A stretch of 64,000 nt of DNA from Berkiella sp964496435 (GTDB taxonomy: Bacteria > Pseudomonadota > Gammaproteobacteria > Berkiellales > Berkiellaceae). The position numbers were made by a program, and so were the translations under genes. The notes below the pieces were generated by a model that worked only from the letters and a program-made list of their open reading frames with translations, had not been told where the DNA came from and searched no databases. Within the stretch, counting starts at the first letter, position 1, and every line of letters begins with the position of its first letter. Below are positions 25,159-32,978 of the stretch, in pieces. The stretch is from assembly GCA_964496435.1 (NCBI GenBank), contig CAZBZP010000003.1, forward strand, positions 1 through 64,000, written 5' to 3'.

Positions 25159-26267
25159 CAGAAAGTCACCACTGAACGAATGGATTTGCCAGCATGCATT
25201 AAATCAAAAGCATCATTAATTTTTTCGATGGGTAATTTGTTGGTGATAAGTTCATCAATGGCAATTTTACCGTCCATATACCAATCAACTATTTTGGGTA
25301 CATCGGTTCTGCCTCTTGCACCACCAAAAGCTGAGCCTTTCCATACACGCCCAGTTACTAATTGAAAAGGTCGGGTTGATATTTCTTGACCACTGCCTGC
25401 AACGCCAATAATGGTGCACACGCCCCAGCCTTTATGACACACTTCTAGCGCTTGTCGCATTAAGGTTACATTGCCAATACATTCGAAGCTGTAATCTGCC
25501 CCACCTTTGGTTAAATTAACCAAATAAGGCACAATATCTTCCTTTACCTCAGTGGGGTTAACAAAATGTGTCATGCCAAACTTTTCAGCCAAGGCTTTCT
25601 TTGCAGGGTTAATGTCCACCCCCACAATCATATTCGCCCCTGCCATTTTAGCGCCTTGAATAACATTAAGCCCAATACCGCCTAAACCAAAAACAATAAC
25701 ATTTGCACCCGGTGTTACTTTTGCCGTGTAAATTACAGCTCCTATGCCTGTGGTGACTCCGCAACCAATTAAACAGACTTTATCTAAAGGTGCATCTTGG
25801 CGAATTTTGGCCACCGCTATTTCTGGTAACACAATATAATTCGCAAACGTAGAAGTGCCCATATAATGCAAAATTTTCTGACCATTCAACGAAAAGCGAC
25901 TGCTGCCATCGGGCATTAGTCCTTTACCTTGGGTGCTGCGGATAGCTTGGCAAAGATTGGTTTTTTGCGATAAACAATATTCGCATTGTCTGCATTCTGG
26001 GGTATAAAGCGGGATAACATGATCGCCCACTTGAACACTGCGCACATCTGCGCCCACCTCAACAATAACGCCTGCGCCTTCATGTCCCAAAATAGCTGGG
26101 AATAAGCCTTCTGGATCATCACCAGAGAGTGTATAGGCATCGGTATGACACACGCCGGTGGCTTTAATTTCTAGCAAAACCTCACCGGCTTTAGGGCCTT
26201 CTAAATCAACCATTTCAATGACCAAGGGCTTGCCAGCTTGATAAGCTACTGCTGCTTTAACTTTCAT
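25158..26267 (-). CDS. frmA: S-(hydroxymethyl)glutathione dehydrogenase / class III alcohol dehydrogenase
   Basis: 369 residues from the ATG at 26267 with GGAGGAATT upstream; a 16-codon upstream extension is non-homologous. Zinc-binding GVCHTDAYTLSG and GHEGAGVIVEVG, structural Zn cysteines in CRQCEYCLSQKTNLC, NAD-binding GLGGIGLNVIQGAK, and the class III ending KSIRSVVTF. It oxidises the glutathione-formaldehyde adduct and can also reduce S-nitrosoglutathione, which would link it to the NO genes in this window. Confidence 0.96.
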   Translation of the reverse strand: MKVKAAVAYQAGKPLVIEMVDLEGPKAGEVLLEIKATGVCHTDAYTLSGDDPEGLFPAILGHEGAGVIVEVGADVRSVQVGDHVIPLYTPECRQCEYCLSQKTNLCQAIRSTQGKGLMPDGSSRFSLNGQKILHYMGTSTFANYIVLPEIAVAKIRQDAPLDKVCLIGCGVTTGIGAVIYTAKVTPGANVIVFGLGGIGLNVIQGAKMAGANMIVGVDINPAKKALAEKFGMTHFVNPTEVKEDIVPYLVNLTKGGADYSFECIGNVTLMRQALEVCHKGWGVCTIIGVAGSGQEISTRPFQLVTGRVWKGSAFGGARGRTDVPKIVDWYMDGKIAIDELITNKLPIEKINDAFDLMHAGKSIRSVVTF

Positions 26268-26445
26268 AATTCCTCCATTTGCTTTGTCATACCTTAAAAG
26301 CAGCCGGAGTCTCAACTAACTAACAATTTTATGATGGGCTGCCCGATTAGCTGCGCTTTCATAGAGCGCTAAGTTTTAACAAAGCTTTTATACTGTTCAT
26401 CTCATTTGTTGAATCGTGTTGTCATAAAAAAAGTTGTCGTAAAAT

Positions 26446-27159
26446 ATGAAGTATCGCAATGTCATAAATCTTTTTAGCGCAAGTCATAAGGCCGCAACCC
26501 CTTTACTATTATTCTATGTTGTAGGGGCATTTATTCTTAATGTTGCATTTGATTTACATTATACTTTTGCCCAGCTTTATCCTTATTTGCTGTTTAAATC
26601 CGCTTGTATCCATACTCCTTTTTTCCTGTTTTGTTTATTATTAGTGGTAAGAGCATGCTATGAAGCACAACAAAAACGTGCCGTGAATTATATTGATATT
26701 TTCATAAAATCTATTGGGAAATTAATTTCACTCATCATCAGTATTATACCCGTCACACTGGCCGCTTGCATTTTTGTGATGTTTGGTGCAATTTGCTTAG
26801 CTTATACGATGTCTTCTTTTACGGGCATTTTAGATCTTAGCTTTTTCATCTTATGTGAAACAACGCTATTTCTCGTTGCTTTGTTTATATTTGGCCCTAC
26901 ATTTTTGCTATCCATTTATCTTATTGCCATAAAAGATAATGGTCCGCTTGTCACGATTAAAGAATGTAGGTCATTATTAGAAAATAATACCCATAGATAT
27001 TTTATGCTGTTTTTAGGATTAGTCATTTTCAAGTTATTATTAATTGGGTTGTATTGTTATATCCGCCCCTTCGTTGCAGCCGAAACTATGATGCTTATGA
27101 TTAATTATGTATGGCTACCGCTACTTGCTTGCGTTATTGTAGCGTGTCAGCCCAAATAA
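26446..27159 (+). CDS. Polytopic membrane protein of unknown function
   Basis: 237 residues with six hydrophobic helices at about 19-36, 50-68, 90-112, 118-142, 147-168 and 186-232. No catalytic motif is seen, and the family is not recognised with confidence; it has the look of BPSS1780-type or DUF-class inner-membrane proteins. No good SD precedes the ATG. A stem-loop at 27163-27198 follows immediately. Confidence 0.65.
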   Translation: MKYRNVINLFSASHKAATPLLLFYVVGAFILNVAFDLHYTFAQLYPYLLFKSACIHTPFFLFCLLLVVRACYEAQQKRAVNYIDIFIKSIGKLISLIISIIPVTLAACIFVMFGAICLAYTMSSFTGILDLSFFILCETTLFLVALFIFGPTFLLSIYLIAIKDNGPLVTIKECRSLLENNTHRYFMLFLGLVIFKLLLIGLYCYIRPFVAAETMMLMINYVWLPLLACVIVACQPK

Positions 27160-27162
27160 GAT

Positions 27163-27198
27163 AAACGATAAAGAGAACACAAGCACTCTTTATCGTTT
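27163..27198. terminator. Stem-loop between convergent genes
   Basis: AAACGATAAAGAG and CTCTTTATCGTTT are perfect 13-bp arms around a 10-nt loop. It lies just after the membrane protein stop and before the end of the leftward 27212-27421 gene. There is no strong T-run, so it may be a bidirectional, weak terminator. Confidence 0.6.
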
Positions 27199-27211
27199 GC
27201 ATGATTATTTA

Positions 27212-27421
27212 TCAAAATTTCAGCCTTACTCTGCTTTGTTCTTGCCATGATTCACTACTTTGAATAGGCTCCTGAGTCGCAGGCTGTTCTCTATTGCTCT
27301 CTGATAAATATTTTCTCATTTTATTTGTCAATATTGTGGAAGCTCTACTTGCTAACACGCCGCAAAAACCTTGAAAAAAGGGTAAAAAATACCGTCTGCC
27401 TGCTTGTGGGCCAAAATTCAT
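27212..27421 (-). CDS. Small protein of unknown function
   Basis: 69 residues starting MNFGPQAGRRYFLPFFQGFCG, with a helix-like hydrophobic stretch and a charged tail rich in Glu, Gln and Ser. AGAGGTGA lies 4 bp before the ATG, a good SD, which is the main reason to believe it. No homologue is recognised. It converges with the membrane-protein gene across the stem-loop at 27163-27198. Confidence 0.45.
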   Translation of the reverse strand: MNFGPQAGRRYFLPFFQGFCGVLASRASTILTNKMRKYLSESNREQPATQEPIQSSESWQEQSRVRLKF

Positions 27422-27534
27422 AACATCACCTCTTAGTGAGAATTAAAAAATAAAAGATTTAATAATGCTATCGGTATCCCTACCTTAATCGCATTACAAA
27501 TAATTAATTAAGATAGGGTAAAAAGGAGAATTTC

Positions 27535-27693
27535 TTGAAGACCACCAGGAACAGAATAGAAGCCACAACTGCTTGTTTTGCAACAGCGTGCAAGGAAACA
27601 ATTTTGGTGCAGTTAGGCGTTTTTGACATAAAAAGGCTATATAATTCAATTAATAACTATAATGATTTTTTCAAGCTAACATATTTATTTTGA
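27535..27693 (+). CDS. Possible 52-residue small ORF with strong SD and TTG start
   Basis: AAGGAG at 27523-27528 is six bases before a TTG at 27535, and the frame is open to a TGA at 27691. The predicted peptide begins MKTTRNRIEATTACFATACK and is basic at first, aromatic and Asn-rich at the end. No family is recognised; the case rests on the SD and spacing only. The rest of 27422-27707 shows nothing else. Confidence 0.3.
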   Translation: MKTTRNRIEATTACFATACKETILVQLGVFDIKRLYNSINNYNDFFKLTYLF

Positions 27694-27707
27694 AGGTACA
27701 AGCGCTT

Positions 27708-28049
27708 TTAACGAAAAATAAAATAAACTGCCCCAATCATGCACAGACCTGCCCATACAAAATTTAATGAAATTTCTTGTCGCATATATAAAACTGCAAA
27801 GGGGATAAAGATGGATAATGTAATCACTTCTTGCAATATCTTGAGCTGGGCTAAGCTTAAGCCTGCCTCATTAAAACCAATACGATTTGCAGGGATCATG
27901 AATAGGTACTCAAAAAAGGCAATACCCCAGCTTGTTATGATTGCTATCCACAAAGCCTTATTATTTAAATTTTTTAAGTGCGCATACCAGGCATATGTCA
28001 TAAACAAGTTGGATGTACAAAGTAAGAGCACCGTTTTGGTTAAATCCAT
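27708..28049 (-). CDS. DMT-superfamily small membrane protein (DUF486)
   Basis: 113 residues, four membrane helices, with the DUF486 pattern: SNLFMTYAWYAHLKN, GIAFFEYLFMIPANRIG, AQLKILQEVITLSIFIPFA and a C-terminal GLCMIGAVYFIFR. Family members are drug/metabolite-transporter relatives of unknown substrate. It stands alone, transcribed leftward. Confidence 0.85.
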   Translation of the reverse strand: MDLTKTVLLLCTSNLFMTYAWYAHLKNLNNKALWIAIITSWGIAFFEYLFMIPANRIGFNEAGLSLAQLKILQEVITLSIFIPFAVLYMRQEISLNFVWAGLCMIGAVYFIFR

Positions 28050-28157
28050 GCAATTATCTTATGGGCGAATAAGGGAGTTATTTTAATTATAGAGTGGCAT
28101 CCCTATTCATCCAGCTTATGGGATGTAACGGCTTTAAGAGTAATCAACTTAGTTGAA

Positions 28158-28535
28158 TTACATATCAACAGCTGAATACTCCCCTTTCTCCAGCCTTACT
28201 TGGCCATGTATTTTTAGTATTTGTTTATCTTTAAACTGGAAGTAGCTTATCACTTCAGCTTCGATAGCAGCGCCTTCTAGCGTTTTCCCTTTTACATAAT
28301 ATATTGCAAAGAGTTTATCAGCGTTTTCAAGATGATATTTGTATTCAATATGCTCTACATGCATATTTTTCTTTTGTGCTCTCACGTGCTCAATATATTC
28401 TGGGCGCAACATGCTCACGCCATTGATGGATTGTTCATAATCAGGATGAAAAAATTCCTCAATTGTTTGAGTGACATCGTTATTTGGATCATAAACGACA
28501 TTCCAAATGTTTTTTAATCTGTCTATATAGTTCAT
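28158..28535 (-). CDS. SnoaL/NTF2-like small protein
   Basis: 125 residues with the NTF2-like fold pattern: RLKNIWNVVYDPNNDV, FFHPDYEQSINGV, HIEYKYHLENADKLFAIYYVKG and VISYFQFKDKQILKIHGQVRLE. Such proteins serve as ester cyclases, isomerases or polyketide cyclase-like enzymes; no specific function can be assigned. Its ATG overlaps the stop of the GNAT gene (ATGA), so the two are coupled. Confidence 0.75.
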   Translation of the reverse strand: MNYIDRLKNIWNVVYDPNNDVTQTIEEFFHPDYEQSINGVSMLRPEYIEHVRAQKKNMHVEHIEYKYHLENADKLFAIYYVKGKTLEGAAIEAEVISYFQFKDKQILKIHGQVRLEKGEYSAVDM

Positions 28536-28996
28536 AACGCTATCTCCATAACAGCAACAGGATGGCCTTTGAAATTATCCATCGAAAGCAGGTTCCAGCC
28601 AAGGCGGGCATAATAAGCAGGCAGATTGGGATCAAAAGCAAAAAGATAGAGCTTTTCAAAACCTAAGTCTCTTGCTTTGTTCTTTGCTGTCTCAATCAAG
28701 ATTCTGCCAATCCCCTGCTTTTGATAGGCAGTGTCAACCAATAAATCACCAAGCCAAGGTGACAAGTCTGGACGAATGCCATCATTTAATTGCAATGAAC
28801 ATGTGCCAACAGGTAAATCATTATCAAGTGCAACGTAGGCAAGGGGCAGGTGATCGTTTAGTTCTTCATAATATCCAGATTCTATCTCTTGAATGGTTAT
28901 TTCTGGCAGCCATTTTTTTCCCAGCAATTCATGCCACATCTTTGCAATAGAGCTAATACATTCTGGATGGTTTTTTAGAAGCGAGATGACTATCAT
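28532..28996 (-). CDS. GNAT family N-acetyltransferase
   Basis: 154 residues. GNAT motif A is VDTAYQKQGIGRILIETAKNKA; preceding strands LAYVALDNDLPVGTCSLQL and the C-terminal YLFAFDPNLPAYYARLGW complete the fold. It transfers acetyl from acetyl-CoA to an unknown amine. It is the first of the GNAT/NTF2-like pair, 27 bp from the leftward N-acetyltransferase gene upstream. Confidence 0.85.
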   Translation of the reverse strand: MIVISLLKNHPECISSIAKMWHELLGKKWLPEITIQEIESGYYEELNDHLPLAYVALDNDLPVGTCSLQLNDGIRPDLSPWLGDLLVDTAYQKQGIGRILIETAKNKARDLGFEKLYLFAFDPNLPAYYARLGWNLLSMDNFKGHPVAVMEIAL

Positions 28997-29023
28997 ATTT
29001 TGCCTTGGATATTTTTGATAACC

Positions 29024-29836
29024 TCAGGAATGACCTTTTGTAAGCGCAGGTGGGAAAAAGTTCGGATACTGAGGTAACTCGATATTAAAGTTCTTCTTCA
29101 AAATCTCATGGTATTGTTCAACTGATTCAATTTCAATTGAAAACAGATCTTTTTTATCACGCTCTTTATAGGTTCTATTAAAAAGAATTTTGCGGCGATT
29201 TTCAAAAGGCATGGTGACAACCACATTTTTGACGAAAACCATTTCGGGGTTGTTGTAATTATAATAATGCATGGCATTAAAATCTTCTGCAAAATAAGCT
29301 GTTAACTCAAAAGCATATAAATCAACCCATTCGTTTTCAATTTGTGTCATCAATTTATATCCGTACTTATCATCTTTACGGAGCATAAATGCTTCATCAA
29401 ACTGATGAAACGCTTTTTCTAACACAAATGGAATGGGCTCAATTAAACCATTGCTGCCAAACCCGGTATCACATAACCATTTTTGACCTTCAACCTCAAC
29501 AAGAAGCGCTTTATGCGCAAGCAAAGGCACCTTGTCTACAGGTGTGCCATATAGAACTCTTGCCATTAATCTTTCAACTTTAAAACCCATTTCAGTGAGC
29601 ACCAAAGCAAGAAGCTCGTTAATTTGCGAACAACCCCCTCCTCTTTTGCTATGGACGAGCTTTTTAACTAAAAAATCTGGATCAAGTTGAGGAGGGATCC
29701 CCAAATGGGGATCAAGCATATCAAAAGGTATATGAAAACACTGCTGACGATGGATAGCCTTTAATGTTTCGCTGTTTGGTGTTGCACTACCCTGATAAGC
29801 AATTCTATTGAAATAATCTGTTAATGGAATAGCCAT
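29024..29836 (-). CDS. Arylamine N-acetyltransferase (second copy, divergent)
   Basis: 270 residues from ATG 29836 (MAIPLTDYFNRIAY); a TTG at 29881 gives 15 more residues but has a poor SD. Triad: C69 in RGGGCSQIN, H108 in LLAHKALLV and D123 in WLCDTGFGSNG. It is distant in sequence from the NAT at 20662-21459, so this is not a recent duplication. Substrate unknown. Confidence 0.85.
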   Translation of the reverse strand: MAIPLTDYFNRIAYQGSATPNSETLKAIHRQQCFHIPFDMLDPHLGIPPQLDPDFLVKKLVHSKRGGGCSQINELLALVLTEMGFKVERLMARVLYGTPVDKVPLLAHKALLVEVEGQKWLCDTGFGSNGLIEPIPFVLEKAFHQFDEAFMLRKDDKYGYKLMTQIENEWVDLYAFELTAYFAEDFNAMHYYNYNNPEMVFVKNVVVTMPFENRRKILFNRTYKERDKKDLFSIEIESVEQYHEILKKNFNIELPQYPNFFPPALTKGHS

Positions 29837-30029
29837 ATTTTTCTCGATAATGGTTGCGTCACTTAAGTTTAACACCTTCAATCCTAAACTGGCGCACGCT
29901 GAAATCTTTCTTGCAGTGGGAGCGCTGAATAAATATATAGCATAAATAACAGGAAGTTGCCTTGCTAAGATGGAGGTAATTGCCTAATATCACTAAAAGG
30001 ATTTGGATTTTGTACAAGGGAATGGAAAA

Positions 30030-30848
30030 ATGAAAAGGACTATCCTAGCTTCTTTGCTTGCCTCATCTTCAATTTTACTGATGTCTCATGCGCATGCTTT
30101 TAATGGCAACTGGTTAGTGGGTGGCTCTATTGGATATGGTGAGTCTAATGGTAGTTTAGATTCTAATGTGGCCTACCTAAATCAACCTGGGATAGGAACA
30201 CAAGTAGAAAATATCAGCCAAGTAACCTCTATCCATAATAATGGTTTGCTTGGTGGTTTGCTGGTAGGTTATCAACTCGTCTGCGATAGATTAATAGCAG
30301 GCTTAGAATTAAACGCAGATTGGTACGAAGATTATGATTCTCATGATTTTACTTTGATTGCAGGACCAAAACCCGCTTTTCGTGACAGTTTAGGTTATGT
30401 AGGCTCAGCAGAATACAAACATGATTTAACAGTCGGCTTAACTGCTCGTTTTGGCTACAGCTTAACAGAATATTTGATTCCGTATATCCGCTTAGGAGCC
30501 GAAGGAACGCGTGATCATTTAGATGTTGCTTATGTTTGTCCTTTTGCATTTAACGTTGGAAATTCATCATTTACAGGCAGTATTTCTGAATCAAATACCA
30601 AATACCGTTTTGTGGGTGGCATTGGGCTTGAAATTCCCTTTTGCAGTTTAGCCAAAACAGATAATTTTATGCGAGGATTATCTGCAAGAGCTGAATATAA
30701 CTATCATGGCCGTCATCATAGTTTAGATGGTCAAGTGGTTAGTTTAGATTCACTCTTCACACCTGGATTATCAGATCAGGCATACGCTGCCGGATATAAA
30801 TCCAATTTTAATACGGGCAAACTGTCTTTAGTGTGGAATTTCGGTTAG
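30030..30848 (+). CDS. Outer-membrane beta-barrel protein (Omp25/OmpA-like porin family)
   Basis: 272 residues from ATG 30030 (MKRTILASLLASSSILLMS); GGGAA lies just before, and the nine-codon upstream extension lacks signal-peptide character. Signal peptide with likely cleavage after SHAHA. The mature protein has alternating hydrophobic strands with aromatic turns (NWLVGGSIGYGES, LLGGLLVGYQL, LTVGLTARFGYSL, YRFVGGIGLEIPF, GKLSLVWNFG) and ends in an aromatic-Gly pattern. Likely eight-stranded barrel. Followed by a terminator at 30872. Confidence 0.88.
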   Translation: MKRTILASLLASSSILLMSHAHAFNGNWLVGGSIGYGESNGSLDSNVAYLNQPGIGTQVENISQVTSIHNNGLLGGLLVGYQLVCDRLIAGLELNADWYEDYDSHDFTLIAGPKPAFRDSLGYVGSAEYKHDLTVGLTARFGYSLTEYLIPYIRLGAEGTRDHLDVAYVCPFAFNVGNSSFTGSISESNTKYRFVGGIGLEIPFCSLAKTDNFMRGLSARAEYNYHGRHHSLDGQVVSLDSLFTPGLSDQAYAAGYKSNFNTGKLSLVWNFG

Positions 30849-30871
30849 ATAAAGCTGATAGATAGGTAATG

Positions 30872-30905
30872 AGGCTTGATTGTTAATCAATCAGGCCTTT
30901 TTACT
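30872..30905 (+). terminator. Intrinsic terminator after the outer-membrane protein
   Basis: AGGCTTGATTG and CAATCAGGCCT form a near-perfect 11-bp stem with a short TTAAT loop, followed by TTTTTACTTT. The rest of 30906-31111 shows no gene. Confidence 0.85.
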
Positions 30906-31111
30906 TTATAAAAACATAAAATACGAAAACCTTTTTATCATAGTGTTTTAATCTTAAACCCCAGTGCTATAAAAAATCTCCCCGGCTAGCAACCCTACAC
31001 TGCCTAAGCTGCACACCCACGTGTTTAGCCTTTTCCTTAATTGAGAAATGCACACAAAAAATGTAGAATATTTTACTACATTTTTAGCTGTTTAATTAAA
31101 TAAGAATTTCA

Positions 31112-32953
31112 ATGCCCACCAAGGAAGAATTAGAACGTAAACTACGAAATGCAGCTTCTCAGGGCGAAGTCGATTATCTCGAAAAACACTTTAAATCACT
31201 AGATTTAAACGCTAAGGGTAAAAATTCCCAAAAAACAGCGTTACACTTTGCAGCCCAACAAGGACAAAATAATGTTGTGAACTTCTTGCTGCAACAAGAT
31301 GTGAAGCTCGATGAGCAAGATGCTCAAGGTGACACGCCCTTAACGATTGCGCTAAGCAATCAACACTTTGATACCGCCTTGCTATTGGTTAATGCAAATT
31401 GCAAAACCGAGTTAAAGAATAAAGAAGGCAAAAATGCTTTAACGATTGCGCAAAGCTTAGCAGCTCCCGATAATTTCATAGCCCGTTTGAAAGAGGCTAT
31501 CAATCAAAATAGAAAATTATTACAGTTATCTACGCAAATAGCACAATGGCTCTCCTATAACATTAATCCTAGCAACAAAGCCCCTAAGATTGATGAATTT
31601 TCCAGCACAAGTTATCGCTTATCACTAGGAAAGAAATTTAAAACACCTTTAAATATAACTAAAGTTGTTCTCACAGATTACTTTACCACTTCTATAGCTG
31701 CTGATAGCGGGTTAATCACACCACAAAGAAAATCGGCTTTCATGTTATTAAGCTTTAAAGACAAATCCAAACTAGGCTGTTCTTTGCCATTTTCGGCTCA
31801 TGAACTCAACAATCGTTATTTCGATCAGATAACCCATCAAACCTATAAAACAATGACCGCGCTTGGCGCAAGCATCGATCGCTCCCATGCCCAGCGAGAT
31901 AACCGCATAACACTAAATTGGGCGCAACAACGCCATCGTGGATTCTACCAGGACATCGATATGCGTTATCATGAGAAGGCACATCTTGCGATTGCAGATC
32001 TACTGGCAAATGCCCTTCGAGAAAAAGAGCAACCCCTTGAAATATTTTCATTCGGCTGTGGGGATGGCAGTGAATTAGTTACTATAAAAAAATCTTTTGC
32101 AGATGCTAAAAGCCCACTGCGTTTAGTCGGATTTGATATCAATCCTGCAAATTTTCCAACAAAACGTGATCCAGCAATCACACTTTTGCCAGGTGATGCC
32201 ACGGGGCTTGATGCATTAATGGAAAAGGCCTCATATCAGGAAGAAGCTTATAAAGTAGGTCTATTCATCGGTCTTTTAGTTGATGGTTGTATGCAAGGTA
32301 CATATCCTGCTTTAAAAACAATACAGCAGGCTCGCATGATGAATAGAATCATTATTGGAAATGGCAAAACCAACGGCCTGCTCTCGAAGACCACTTTAAA
32401 AGCTGCTGGATTTTCAGTAAATTTATCACAAAAAAACCTCGACCATGAAGATTATAATCAAAAAGGACAAGTTCGAAACTCTGACATACCTGGAGAAGAT
32501 ATTTCTGTTCAAACTTGGTTTGATTTAACGCCCATGCCAACGAAAGAACGCAAGGATTACTTAATAAACCGGGGGAAAAAGCGCTCGAGTGCTCATGTTT
32601 TTGATTGCCTTGATCTCTCAATGAGTGCTGATCCACTCAAAGACTGGCTGCGCTTTAACCCAGAAGAATTCACTATAATTAAGCAAGTGGATATTAGCTG
32701 GAGTTATTTAAAACTTGAAGAAATTGCCCCCTTGATGAACGTTATACAAACCCTGCAAAGACCTATCCATCTGCTATTTAGTCCCCATCAAGTTCATGCC
32801 CAAGATATCATTTCACTTGCTTCATCCTATAGCACGATTAACCTTGTTGAAAGGCTTGATGAGAACTCGCCTTTTGAATGCCCAAGGCTTGCCCCTCAAG
32901 AAATCAAAGGCATTCTTTATGACAAATTACCTTGCCGCTCATTGAAAAAATAA
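31112..32953 (+). CDS. Ankyrin-repeat protein with SAM-methyltransferase-like domain, candidate effector
   Basis: 613 residues, no signal peptide. Residues about 5-125 hold three ankyrin repeats (KTALHFAAQQGQNNVVNFLL, DTPLTIALSNQHFDTALLLV, KNALTIAQSL). Residues 130-300 are unassigned. Residues 308-420 look like a class I SAM methyltransferase core: EIFSFGCGDGSELVTI (motif I), LRLVGFDIN (motif II acidic position) and LLPGDATG. The C-terminal 170 residues are mixed alpha/beta and unrecognised. Ankyrin plus enzymatic domain is a usual effector layout in Legionella and Coxiella. It is 25 bp ahead of the 1271-residue gene. Confidence 0.75.
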   Translation: MPTKEELERKLRNAASQGEVDYLEKHFKSLDLNAKGKNSQKTALHFAAQQGQNNVVNFLLQQDVKLDEQDAQGDTPLTIALSNQHFDTALLLVNANCKTELKNKEGKNALTIAQSLAAPDNFIARLKEAINQNRKLLQLSTQIAQWLSYNINPSNKAPKIDEFSSTSYRLSLGKKFKTPLNITKVVLTDYFTTSIAADSGLITPQRKSAFMLLSFKDKSKLGCSLPFSAHELNNRYFDQITHQTYKTMTALGASIDRSHAQRDNRITLNWAQQRHRGFYQDIDMRYHEKAHLAIADLLANALREKEQPLEIFSFGCGDGSELVTIKKSFADAKSPLRLVGFDINPANFPTKRDPAITLLPGDATGLDALMEKASYQEEAYKVGLFIGLLVDGCMQGTYPALKTIQQARMMNRIIIGNGKTNGLLSKTTLKAAGFSVNLSQKNLDHEDYNQKGQVRNSDIPGEDISVQTWFDLTPMPTKERKDYLINRGKKRSSAHVFDCLDLSMSADPLKDWLRFNPEEFTIIKQVDISWSYLKLEEIAPLMNVIQTLQRPIHLLFSPHQVHAQDIISLASSYSTINLVERLDENSPFECPRLAPQEIKGILYDKLPCRSLKK

Positions 32954-32978
32954 ATCCAAACACATAATAGGACAATTT

